A model generated the notes under the pieces. It was given only the letters and a program-made list of their open reading frames with translations, did not search any database and had not been told where the DNA came from. From Nonomuraea rubra (GTDB lineage: Bacteria > Actinomycetota > Actinomycetes > Streptosporangiales > Streptosporangiaceae), in the NCBI RefSeq assembly GCF_014207985.1, contig NZ_JACHMI010000001.1, positions 3,827,001 to 3,891,000 on the forward strand: a stretch of DNA of 64,000 nucleotides, in the 5' to 3' direction. A program made the position numbers and the translations under genes. Of the stretch, positions 38,895-46,883 are shown piece by piece (position 1 is the first letter of the stretch; every line of letters begins with the position of its first letter).

Positions 38895-41800
38895 CTAGGA
38901 GGTGGTGGCGCGCCGGTCCAGGAGCAGCGCGCCCCGCCCGGCCAGCAGCGAGCGGCACCACTCGCGCAGGTCCGCCGGCTTGGGCCCGCCCAGCTCGCCC
39001 GAGTCCAGCAGTTCCGCCCAGTCGAGCAGGGACTCGGCGAGCATGAGCGGCACCCCGCGCCGCTCGTGCACCTCGGCCGCGGCCTCGAAGTGCTCGGCCG
39101 CCCGAGCCTGATCGCCCATCGCCACGCACAGGTGGGCCAGGTAGTGGTGCCCGCAGTGGTGGGCCACCGCGCCGTGCCCGAACGTCTCCCCGCCGGAGGC
39201 CAGCGAGTCGTACAGCCGCCCGGCCAGCTCGGCCCGCCCCAGCCGGGCGGCGGCCACGGCCAGGTTGTCGAGCGCGGACCGGTGCGCCATGTTGCGCGGC
39301 GGCGCGGCGCCGCCGTACTCCAGGATGCGGTCGAGCAGCGGCGCCGCCTCCTCGTCGCCGAGCTCGCACAGGTAGCGCAGCACCGCGTGCACCGGGTCCA
39401 CGCGCGGGCGCTGCGCGGCGCGGCGCAGCCGGTCGCGCAGCTCCCACAGCCGCCCCTGCAGCCGCCTGATCTCGCGGATCTGCTCGGAGTAGATCGCCAT
39501 GGCCTCCAGGCGGCGGCCGATCTCTGAGCCGAGCCGCAGCGCCGACTCCGCCTCCGCCTCGGCCTGCACCAGGTCGCCCTGCATGAGCGTCAGGCCGGCC
39601 TTGGAGTAGCCGATCAGCCAGGTGAGGTGCGGCTGCCCGAGCCGGCGTGCCAGCTCGTCGGCCTGCCCGAGCAGCATGGCCACCCTGGTGGTGTCGCCGC
39701 CGTCGAGCACCGGGGGAGTGCGCTGCATGTACGCGTGGAACAGCGCCAGGTCGTCACCCGTCCTGCGGGCCGCCTCCAGCATCTCGTCACCGTCGCGGTG
39801 CCGCTGGTGCAGCGGGTCGGCCGGGATGATGGTCAGGCTGCGCATGCCGAGCACGCTCGCCAGCGTGCGCGGGTCGCCGGACTTGCGGGCCAGCGCCACC
39901 GCCTCGTCGCTGAGCGCGAAGCGGCGCTCGCCGTCGGGCGCCCAGATGAGCTCGGAGGCGAGCTGGGCGGCCAGCAGCGCCCTGGTGCTGACGTCGGTGG
40001 AGTCGACCACCTTGCGGGCCTCGGTCAGCAGCGCGATGCGCTCCCGGTCGGGCGCGGCCGAGATGGCCGAGCCCCGGTCGCCGCCGAGCGCCGCGGTGAC
40101 GAGCAGGTCGTGCCGCTCGCACTCCCTGGCCAGGTCGGCGGCGTCCAGCAGGGTGCGCCTGGCCTCGGGATGCCCGGCCAGCCACATCGCCCTGGCGCAC
40201 TCGACCAGCAGCTCGGCGCGCCGCTCCAGCGTGGTGCCGGGGAAGTCCTGCAGCAGGTCGAGCACCCGCTGGTACCAGGTGACGGCCTCGCGGTGCGCCA
40301 GCCCGGCCAGCGCGTGCTGGGCGGCCTGGACGGCCGCGTCCGCCGCCGCGCTCACCCGGGCCGGGTCGCGGCCCTGCTGGGCGGCGGCCACCAGGTGGGC
40401 GGCCACCACGTACGGGCGTGCCCGCATCGCGGCCGGGTCCGTCTCGCACAACGCGTCGGCCACCCGCCCGTGCAGCAGCGCGGCCCGCGGCGGCGAGAGC
40501 GTGGCGTAGAGCGCGTCCCTGGTCAGCTCGTGGGAGAACTGGCAGGACCCGTTGTCGAGCATGGTCACCAGGCCGGTGCCCATGGCCTCCTCCACCGCGG
40601 CCACGAACCTGGCCTCGTCGAGCCCGAGCCCGCGGCGCAGCTCCGCCGAGGTCATGCGCTCGCCGACGGCCAGCAGGCTGACCAGGTCCCTGGCGTCGGG
40701 GTGGAGCTGCGACAGGCGGGCCGTCACCATGCGGGTGACCGAGTCGGGCACGGCCAGCGCGTCGAGGTCCTTGCCCGCCCCCAGCTCCCTGATCACCTCG
40801 CTGACCAGGAACGCGTTGCCGCCCGTGATCCGGTGCAGCCGCTCGGGGTCGCTGCTCGCCCGCGCCTGCGTCAGCGCGGTGGAGACCTCGTCGAGCCCGA
40901 ACGACGGCACCTGCACGACGCGGGCGCCCGCGGTGAGCTTGTGCAGCTCGGGCAGCGTCTGCGGCGGCGCCGACTCGACCGGGACGGGCCGCGACATGGC
41001 GAGCACGAGCAGCGGCAGCGCGTCGGCGTCCCACATGAGGGCGCTGAGCATCTGCAGCGACTCCAGCGTGGCCCACTGCAGGTCGTCGATGATCAGCAGC
41101 ACCGGCCGTACGGTGGCCAGCCGCTCGATCAGCGTGCGGGCGGCGGCCATCAGATGGTAGCGCTCGGACACGGGCTCGGTGGCGGGCGGCACCTCCAGCG
41201 ACAGCGGCGGCGCGGCCAGCGACGGCGCCAGCCGGACGAGCTGCCCGCACTGCTGGTCCACCCCGGCCCGCAGCAGCAGCGCGGGCGAGGTGCGGGCCAG
41301 CCGCTCCACGGCCCCGGCGATCGGCTCGTACGCCTTGCGCGCCGGATCCGTGCACCGCCCCGCCAGCACCGTGAACTGCCGCTTGAGCGCCCGCCTGGCC
41401 ACCTCGGAGGCCAGCCGCGTCTTGCCGACCCCCGGGTCGCCCTCCAGGATCACCAGCCCGCTGCCGAACTCGGCCGCCGCCAGCTCCCCGTCCAGCACCC
41501 GCAGCTCCTCCTCGCGGCCGACGAAGGGCAGCGTCCCCGCGTCGTCCAGCCACGGCGCCAGCCCGCCGCCGAGGTGGTGGTCGGCGCTCTGCCAGTGCAG
41601 CTCGTAGGTGTGCAGCGGCTCGCGCAGCCCCTTGCCCGGCAGCCGCCCGAGATCCTTGAACTCGTGCCTGCTGCGCCCCTGCGCCAGCCGCCTGACCAGG
41701 TCGGTGCAGAGCACCTGCCCGCCTTCGGCCACCGCGACCAGCCGGGCGGCCTCCACCGTGGGCAGCCCGCTCACGTCGTCGTGCCCCCAGCACACGTCGC

Positions 41801-42128
41801 CGGCGGCGAGCGCGGCCCTGATGGAGATCTTCTCCAGGGCGCGCTCGTTCTCGTCGGCCACCGCCTGCTGCACCGCGATGATCGCGTCGAGCCCGGCCGT
41901 CGCGGAGTCGAACACGGCCATCAGCCCGTCGCCCAGGCTCTTGGTGAAGGTGGATCCGCTGGCCGTCACGACCGAGCGGAGGAGCTCGTAGAGGCGGCGG
42001 AAGACCACGTTGGCCCGCTCCTCGCCGAGCCTGATCCGCAGCGCGGTGGAGCTGACCACGTCGGTGAACAGGATGGTCGCCGTGGTGAGCGTGCCCGGCT
42101 CACGTCTGGGCTCATACGGACCAGTCAC
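38895..42128 (-). CDS. Adenylate cyclase / AAA+ ATPase / TPR multidomain regulator
   Basis: A 1077-residue protein. Residues 15-175 are a class III nucleotide cyclase domain: ATILFTDVVSSTALRIRLGE has the first metal Asp and KSLGDGLMAVFDSATAG the second, so it looks catalytically competent. From about 205 an AAA/STAND ATPase follows, with FVGREEELRVLDGELAA, Walker A LEGDPGVGKTRLASEV near 230 and Walker B VLLIIDDLQWA. The C-terminal 500 residues are helical TPR-like repeats for ligand or protein binding. It should make cAMP in response to an unknown signal. GTG at 42128 overlaps the mpaB-like stop by one base. It is the third gene of an operon headed by a CRP-type cAMP receptor. Confidence 0.9.
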   Translation of the reverse strand: MTGPYEPRREPGTLTTATILFTDVVSSTALRIRLGEERANVVFRRLYELLRSVVTASGSTFTKSLGDGLMAVFDSATAGLDAIIAVQQAVADENERALEKISIRAALAAGDVCWGHDDVSGLPTVEAARLVAVAEGGQVLCTDLVRRLAQGRSRHEFKDLGRLPGKGLREPLHTYELHWQSADHHLGGGLAPWLDDAGTLPFVGREEELRVLDGELAAAEFGSGLVILEGDPGVGKTRLASEVARRALKRQFTVLAGRCTDPARKAYEPIAGAVERLARTSPALLLRAGVDQQCGQLVRLAPSLAAPPLSLEVPPATEPVSERYHLMAAARTLIERLATVRPVLLIIDDLQWATLESLQMLSALMWDADALPLLVLAMSRPVPVESAPPQTLPELHKLTAGARVVQVPSFGLDEVSTALTQARASSDPERLHRITGGNAFLVSEVIRELGAGKDLDALAVPDSVTRMVTARLSQLHPDARDLVSLLAVGERMTSAELRRGLGLDEARFVAAVEEAMGTGLVTMLDNGSCQFSHELTRDALYATLSPPRAALLHGRVADALCETDPAAMRARPYVVAAHLVAAAQQGRDPARVSAAADAAVQAAQHALAGLAHREAVTWYQRVLDLLQDFPGTTLERRAELLVECARAMWLAGHPEARRTLLDAADLARECERHDLLVTAALGGDRGSAISAAPDRERIALLTEARKVVDSTDVSTRALLAAQLASELIWAPDGERRFALSDEAVALARKSGDPRTLASVLGMRSLTIIPADPLHQRHRDGDEMLEAARRTGDDLALFHAYMQRTPPVLDGGDTTRVAMLLGQADELARRLGQPHLTWLIGYSKAGLTLMQGDLVQAEAEAESALRLGSEIGRRLEAMAIYSEQIREIRRLQGRLWELRDRLRRAAQRPRVDPVHAVLRYLCELGDEEAAPLLDRILEYGGAAPPRNMAHRSALDNLAVAAARLGRAELAGRLYDSLASGGETFGHGAVAHHCGHHYLAHLCVAMGDQARAAEHFEAAAEVHERRGVPLMLAESLLDWAELLDSGELGGPKPADLREWCRSLLAGRGALLLDRRATTS

Positions 42129-43411
42129 TAGCGCGGGCCTTTCCGCCCCTGCGCGGGCGCTCGTAGCGTCGTGCGGACGGTGCGGCGGAGCGCGCGCGTG
42201 CGGACCGCGGGGGCCGACTGCTTGATCCGCCAGGCGCGGGCCAGCTCGTCGGGGATCCTGAACGCCGCCTGCCCGTCGGAGTGGCGGTCGATCAGGGCGA
42301 TCACGATGTGCCGCCCGGCCTTCCGTACCAGCCAGCGAACCACACCGCCCGCGGGCCCTGCCAGCCATTTCTGCCGGTGGGCGGAGCGTGCCGCGGCGAA
42401 CAGCGCCGTGCACCACCAGGCGGCGGCGGGCACGCCGAGCAGCTCGGGCACCCGGTGGACGCCGTGCTCGGCGTCCTGGAAGATCCAGTGCACCAGGCTG
42501 CGCGGCATCTTGCGCCAGCCCAGCGGCATGAACGTCTCCATCTCCGTCAGCAGCATGGCCATCAGGCGGCGCCCCTCGTCGCTGGGCTCCAGCAGGCGGC
42601 CCAGGCGCGCGCTGACCGGCTGGACGTCGGCGAGCGTGAGGGGGCCGTCGCGGCAGACCTCGATGCCCATGAGGTGGCCGAAGACGCTCCAGGTGTAGAG
42701 GTTGGCGGCGCGCTCGTCGTCGCTGAGCACCACGCCCATGGTCTCCATCGCCTCCCACGTGACGACGGAGAAGTCGAAGAGCGTGGCCAGCAGCAGCTCC
42801 TGGTTGACCGGCGGGCCGTACTGCTCGGTGTCCCAGTGGTCGGCGTACTTCTCCTCGACCAGGGCCCGCACGAACGAGTGCAGGATCCGCAGCCCGATCG
42901 CCGTCGTGTGCCCGGGGCGGCCCGGCTGCAGGCTGTCGGTGGCCTTCAGGCCCATCACGTCCACCAGCATCTGGCCGGTCTCCGCCACCCGGCGGGTGAG
43001 GCTGTGCGTGGCCAGGTTGGAGACGCCGGCCAGCACCTTGGCGCTGGACACCTCCACGTACGCCATCGGCAGGCACGCGAAGAACAGCGCCGCGGACTGG
43101 TACAGCCCGTAGTCGGCGAACACGGCCTGCCCCCGGGCCAGCAGCTCCCGGTCGTCCCCCCACTCGGGCAGGTCCCTGGTGAAATCGAGGGCGTCGAAGA
43201 TCTCCGAGGCCGGTGGCTCGCCCGAGGGGGCCCTGGCCTCCCGCTTGGCCGCCCCCAGCTCCGCGACCACGGCCTTGACCAGCTCCAGCGCGCCCGTCCC
43301 CGCGGGCTGCGCCTGGAGGTACTCGGCCACCACCTTGTCGACGTCAGGATCGGCCTGCTGCCTGAGCTGCCGGAACCTCTCCTCCGGCCAGCGCTCGTCA
43401 TGGACGTTCAT
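42128..43411 (-). CDS. MpaB-like oxygenase domain protein (DUF2236)
   Basis: A 427-residue protein of the MpaB/latex-clearing-protein group (DUF2236), a helical heme-binding family that includes oxygenases. Typical segments are YGLYQSAALFFACLPMAYVE, LATHSLTRRVAETGQMLVDV, GRPGHTTAIGLRILHSFVRA with the conserved His, and WSVFGHLMGIEVCRDGPLTL with a second His. There is no signal peptide. Substrate unknown. It lies between the CRP-type regulator (23 bp upstream) and the cyclase (1-bp overlap), an arrangement that places a possible oxygen- or lipid-linked enzyme inside a cAMP operon. Confidence 0.87.
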   Translation of the reverse strand: MNVHDERWPEERFRQLRQQADPDVDKVVAEYLQAQPAGTGALELVKAVVAELGAAKREARAPSGEPPASEIFDALDFTRDLPEWGDDRELLARGQAVFADYGLYQSAALFFACLPMAYVEVSSAKVLAGVSNLATHSLTRRVAETGQMLVDVMGLKATDSLQPGRPGHTTAIGLRILHSFVRALVEEKYADHWDTEQYGPPVNQELLLATLFDFSVVTWEAMETMGVVLSDDERAANLYTWSVFGHLMGIEVCRDGPLTLADVQPVSARLGRLLEPSDEGRRLMAMLLTEMETFMPLGWRKMPRSLVHWIFQDAEHGVHRVPELLGVPAAAWWCTALFAAARSAHRQKWLAGPAGGVVRWLVRKAGRHIVIALIDRHSDGQAAFRIPDELARAWRIKQSAPAVRTRALRRTVRTTLRAPAQGRKGPR

Positions 43412-43434
43412 CTACCCCGTACTCTCCAGTTCGT

Positions 43435-44145
43435 TCAGAGGCCGCCCCGTTTCCGCAGGGCGGCGACATCCAGCAGCGTGATCGTCCGCCCTTGGACGGA
43501 GATGAGGTTCCTCGACACCAGCGACTGCAACGCCCGGTTGACCGCGGGCCGCGACGCGCCGATCAGCGCGGCGAGGTCGGACTGGGTCAGCCCGGGCAGG
43601 TCCACCACGTCGTCGGACCGGCCGTGCTTGTCGGCCAGTTGCAGCAGCAGCTTGGCCAGGCGACCCCCGAGATCGAGGAAGGCCAGGTCGGCGGCCTGGC
43701 CGGTGAGCCTGCGCACCATGCGGCCGAGCAGGCGCAGGAACTCGTCGGCCAGCCCCGGGTGCTCCCGCATCAGCTCCAGCAGCCGCGCCCTGGGCAGCGC
43801 GAACACCCAGGACGGCCGCGCGGTCACGATGGAGGCGGAGCGCGGCGAGCCGTCCAGCAGCGCCATCTCGCCGAACGTGTCGCCCCTCCTCAGCATGTTC
43901 AGCACGATCTCGTCGCCGTGCTCGGTGGTGAAGACCACCTTCACCAGCCCGTCGAGCAGCACGTACAGCGACTCTCCCGGGTCCCCCTGATGGAAGATGA
44001 TCTGCCCCGACCGGTAGCGGCGCGCCACCCCCGCGCGCGCCGTGCTCCTGATGCCGCTCTCCCCGAGCACCTGGAACAACGGGATCTCCGCCAGCACGGC
44101 TGCGACCGGCTCGACCTCGTACGGGAGCCCGCTGCGCGCGTTCAT
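43435..44145 (-). CDS. Crp/Fnr family cAMP-receptor-like regulator
   Basis: A 236-residue regulator. The N-terminal cyclic-nucleotide domain has the phosphate-binding cassette GDTFGEMALLDGSPRSASIV, with the Gly-Glu and Arg-Ser residues that hold cAMP, so ligand binding looks intact. No Fnr-type Cys cluster is present. The C-terminal winged helix has LTQSDLAALIGASRPAVNRAL and the wing NLISVQGRTITLLD. ATG at 44145. It heads the operon with the MpaB-like and cyclase genes. A TGTGA-CCACA box 59 bp upstream matches the consensus of CRP and suggests autoregulation. Confidence 0.92.
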   Translation of the reverse strand: MNARSGLPYEVEPVAAVLAEIPLFQVLGESGIRSTARAGVARRYRSGQIIFHQGDPGESLYVLLDGLVKVVFTTEHGDEIVLNMLRRGDTFGEMALLDGSPRSASIVTARPSWVFALPRARLLELMREHPGLADEFLRLLGRMVRRLTGQAADLAFLDLGGRLAKLLLQLADKHGRSDDVVDLPGLTQSDLAALIGASRPAVNRALQSLVSRNLISVQGRTITLLDVAALRKRGGL

Positions 44146-44203
44146 GCAAGAACTCTAGGCCGACTTCCGCGAGCGGACAGCAGGCGGCGGGCGATCTCCC
44201 GAA

Positions 44204-44219
44204 TGTGACGAGGGCCACA
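44204..44219. promoter_or_regulatory. CRP-type box TGTGA-N6-CCACA
   Basis: The 16-bp site matches the canonical TGTGA-N6-TCACA with one change. It lies between the divergent crp-like gene and the ECF sigma gene, so one bound dimer could control both. Confidence 0.6.
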
Positions 44220-44223
44220 CCCG

Positions 44224-44245
44224 GACTGTTCCCTTCGGAACAGTC
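44224..44245. promoter_or_regulatory. Perfect 9-bp inverted repeat before the ECF sigma gene
   Basis: GACTGTTCC and GGAACAGTC flank a CTTC spacer. It is five bases from the CRP box and 79 bp before the sigma start codon. It may be a second operator or, in RNA, a stable UNCG-like tetraloop hairpin. Confidence 0.55.
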
Positions 44246-44324
44246 ATTTCGGATCATCCGTCGCACGGTGAGGTAGCCGGCCGGAATTGGCCCCCCGAGA
44301 AACCGGACCGGCGGGGAGAACGAC

Positions 44325-44921
44325 ATGCAAGCGCAGACCATGGAACGGCTCGGCACCCGCCCCGACACCCGTCCCGACACCGCCGAGCTGGTGTCCGCCG
44401 CCCGCGAGGGCGACGCCTGGGCGTGGGAGCAGCTCGTCGAGGAGTTCAGCCCGATGCTGAAGGCCCGCATCCGCCGCTTCAGGCTCAGCCACGAGGACGC
44501 CCAGGACGTGCTCCAGACGACCTGGATGCTCGCCTGGCAGAACCTGGGCAGCGTCGAGGACGGCCACCGCATGCCGGGCTGGCTGGCCACGATCGCCTTC
44601 CGCGAGTGCCTCAAGCTCACCAAGCGCACGAAGGAGATCTGCACGCCCGACCTCGACTCGCTGGGCAGCACGGACGACGTGGACAGGGAACTGGCCAGGA
44701 TCTGGCTGGCCGGCACGCTCGAAGAGCTGGTCGAGGAGCTGCCGGCAGCGCAGCGGGTCCTGTTCAGAGCGCTCACGGAAACCTCCGAGCCCCACTACGT
44801 GGACGTCGCGCGCAGGCTGGGCAGGCCGGTCGGGAGCATCGGGCCCACCCGAGCCCGCACCTTCGCGAGGCTCCGCGGGCTGCTTCAGGCCCGCGAGATC
44901 ACTCGCGACTTCCTGGACTGA
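44325..44921 (+). CDS. ECF-type RNA polymerase sigma factor
   Basis: A 198-residue sigma-70 family factor. Region 2 is visible as DAWAWEQLVEEFSPMLKARI and LSHEDAQDVLQTTWMLAWQN, and region 4 as ELPAAQRVLFRALTET followed by YVDVARRLGRPVGSIGPTRA. No anti-sigma gene is adjacent, and no extra C-terminal domain is present. GGGGAGA six bases upstream supports ATG at 44325. It is divergent from the cAMP operon and convergent, 7 bp apart, with an uncharacterised gene. The palindrome and CRP box in its promoter region suggest tight control. Confidence 0.9.
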   Translation: MQAQTMERLGTRPDTRPDTAELVSAAREGDAWAWEQLVEEFSPMLKARIRRFRLSHEDAQDVLQTTWMLAWQNLGSVEDGHRMPGWLATIAFRECLKLTKRTKEICTPDLDSLGSTDDVDRELARIWLAGTLEELVEELPAAQRVLFRALTETSEPHYVDVARRLGRPVGSIGPTRARTFARLRGLLQAREITRDFLD

Positions 44922-44928
44922 GGGCTAC

Positions 44929-46170
44929 TCAACGGTCAAGCGGGATCGCCTCCAGGAACGGCTCGAAGTCGAAGTGCGCCATCTCGTACGCGTCCGGATC
45001 GGTCTCCGTCGGAAAGGCGTAGAACTTCCTGCCGCGTAGCGCGGGCATGCCGCTGACGGCCTCGGGGACGAGCCCCCGCGCCATCTCCTCGGCCAGCCCG
45101 TCGGCGATCCTCTGGTCGAACGGCACCCGGTAGAGCGCGTCCACGCGCTGGTAGACGCGGAAGTAGCTGACGATGAAGCGCATGCGGTCGGGGTAGGACA
45201 CCCAGTCGGTCACCCCGGCCGTGGACGCCTCCTGGTCCTCGGTGATGAACTCCTCGGCGAGCTTGCGCACCTTCTCGTTCTGGATCGGCGCCCACGCCTC
45301 GGCCAGGTCCACGCCCGCGGGAGCCGTCAGCGGCTTGCCGACCTTGACGTCGCTGAGCGGCGTCGCGACGGCGAACAGGTGGCGGGTGTAGAGCGAGGAC
45401 CACAGGTCCTCCAGCTTGCGGGTCAGCCAGGGCTGGTCGGCGTGGCTCGCCGCGTACAGCTTGAACCTGGCGAACGGCTTGCGCGTGACCAGGGAGCGCA
45501 GCGACCGCCACGACACCCGGGTCAGCCAGCGGACCGGCCGGTAGAGCACCAGCTCCAGCGCCGCCTGCGCGCGGGCCTGCTCGTAGGCCGACAGCGCGAT
45601 GTTGGCGCCCAGCATCAGCTCCGCCCGCGCCGCCCTGTCCTCGGTCTTGGCCGCCTCCACCATGAGCTGCGCGGCGTCCTTGAGGTAGCGCGGGTCGGCC
45701 GGGGACAGCAGGTCCGTCAGGAACTCCGGCGGTGTCGGCGTCAGGTCCGACTCGGGGCTGACCTTCAGGAAGCGGTCGGGCTCGTCGTTCCACAGGTTGA
45801 CCGCGAGGCTGGCCGTCTCCAGGAAGATGGCGCGGTTGGCCAGCGCGAGGCCGAGCTGGTAGCTGGGCCCGAGCAGGGTGAGCAGCGCGGCTCTGAACAG
45901 CCGTTTGAAGCGCTGCGGCACGCGCAGGCGGCGGCCGAAGTCCTCGATGAACGGCGACTTCGGGCCGAGGTCGAGGCTCTCGCCGACCGCCTTGGAGGTC
46001 CAGGTGGCGTAGCAGTACCAGTTGTTGGCCTCCCGGCCCAGGCGCACCGCGAGGTCCCCGGCCACGCGGTGGTAGCTGTAGGCGATGACCATGGCTTCGA
46101 GTGCCGCGCTCCGGTCCTTGTAGGCCGCGATGCGCAGCACGTCATCCGCGGTCATCGGAGTGTCGGACAT
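44929..46170 (-). CDS. Uncharacterised 413-residue protein
   Basis: A mostly helical cytosolic protein that I cannot assign. The N-terminal part reads MSDTPMTADDVLRIAAYKDR and ATWTSKAVGESLDLGPKSPF; the middle has FLETASLAVNLWNDEPDRFL and LMLGANIALSAYEQARAQAA; the C-terminus is acidic and aromatic (AYEMAHFDFEPFLEAIPLD). No signal peptide, transmembrane helix or nucleotide motif is clear, though a hydrophobic run occurs at LFRAALLTLLGPSYQLGLAL. ATG at 46170. It converges on the ECF sigma gene 7 bp away and might be part of its response. Confidence 0.7.
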   Translation of the reverse strand: MSDTPMTADDVLRIAAYKDRSAALEAMVIAYSYHRVAGDLAVRLGREANNWYCYATWTSKAVGESLDLGPKSPFIEDFGRRLRVPQRFKRLFRAALLTLLGPSYQLGLALANRAIFLETASLAVNLWNDEPDRFLKVSPESDLTPTPPEFLTDLLSPADPRYLKDAAQLMVEAAKTEDRAARAELMLGANIALSAYEQARAQAALELVLYRPVRWLTRVSWRSLRSLVTRKPFARFKLYAASHADQPWLTRKLEDLWSSLYTRHLFAVATPLSDVKVGKPLTAPAGVDLAEAWAPIQNEKVRKLAEEFITEDQEASTAGVTDWVSYPDRMRFIVSYFRVYQRVDALYRVPFDQRIADGLAEEMARGLVPEAVSGMPALRGRKFYAFPTETDPDAYEMAHFDFEPFLEAIPLDR

Positions 46171-46332
46171 GGAGTCTCCCGTTTGCTGGTCCCGTCGCCT
46201 GGCGGAGGGCTCACGGAGATTAGAGCGCCCCCGTCGGCGTCAGATACAGTCCGGCGGCCTGTGTCTCCCCAGTGGCCGCGGGCCAGAGCTTAGGAGGCAC
46301 CGCTTGCGGGGTGCTTGCAGTACGATCATCGG

Positions 46333-46356
46333 CCTCCCCCGGCGGGCCGGGGGAGG
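46333..46356. terminator. Perfect 10-bp hairpin terminator
   Basis: CCTCCCCCGG and CCGGGGGAGG flank a CGGG loop. It lies six bases beyond the stop of the small leftward gene, ending the galactosidase-side transcripts. Confidence 0.75.
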
Positions 46357-46361
46357 GGGCC

Positions 46362-46781
46362 TCACTCCTTGACCGTCAGCCTGCTGATCACCACGAATCC
46401 GCCGAGCGCCCCCGCGGTGCCCGCGGCCGTCGTCGTGGTGAGGTTGACCACCAGGTCATAGATTCCGGGGGCGAGCTGGCCGCGCATGGGGATCGAGGCG
46501 GTATATCGGCCCGAGCCAGGGGTGAAGGTCAGCTCCACCGGTGGTGACGGATGCCTGGTCTCGCCACCGCCGGTCAGGTCGGCGATGATCTCCAACTGCC
46601 AGCGCCCCGCCAGCCAGTCGACGAGTTCGCCGGTGACCTCCCAGCTCACGTCCACCGTCCAACCCTCGTCCCGGTGCACCACGTGGGTGGGCTGGGCACC
46701 GGGATCGACAACCTGGCCGTGAAGGACACCGGCCAGTTGCTCGGCCGGCACCTTCATCACCTGGAACTCTCCTGATGCCAT
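46362..46781 (-). CDS. Uncharacterised small protein
   Basis: A 139-residue protein, beginning MASGEFQVMKVPAEQLAGVL. It is strand-rich (EGWTVDVSWEVTGELVDWLA; VELTFTPGSGRYTASIPM; GIYDLVVNLTTTTAAGTAGA) and probably a single beta-sandwich. No signal peptide. ATG at 46781 has GGAG seven bases upstream. It is downstream of the GH35-like gene on the same strand with about 100 bp between; a link is not shown. Confidence 0.7.
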   Translation of the reverse strand: MASGEFQVMKVPAEQLAGVLHGQVVDPGAQPTHVVHRDEGWTVDVSWEVTGELVDWLAGRWQLEIIADLTGGGETRHPSPPVELTFTPGSGRYTASIPMRGQLAPGIYDLVVNLTTTTAAGTAGALGGFVVISRLTVKE

Positions 46782-46883
46782 GGCGATCTCCTCTCCGCGG
46801 GCGGGTCCCCGTGCGAAGGAGCAGAGCGACGACACCGGCGGCGAAATACCGTGCCTTTTTGTCGATGCGTTTCCTGTTTTCGT

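Noticed and set aside
38895..43163. 1422-residue protein extending the cyclase-ATPase upstream
   Set aside because: The extra 345 residues are Arg/Gly/Ala-rich translation of the mpaB-like gene in a wrong frame. The GTG at 42128, overlapping the upstream stop, fits the cyclase domain start.
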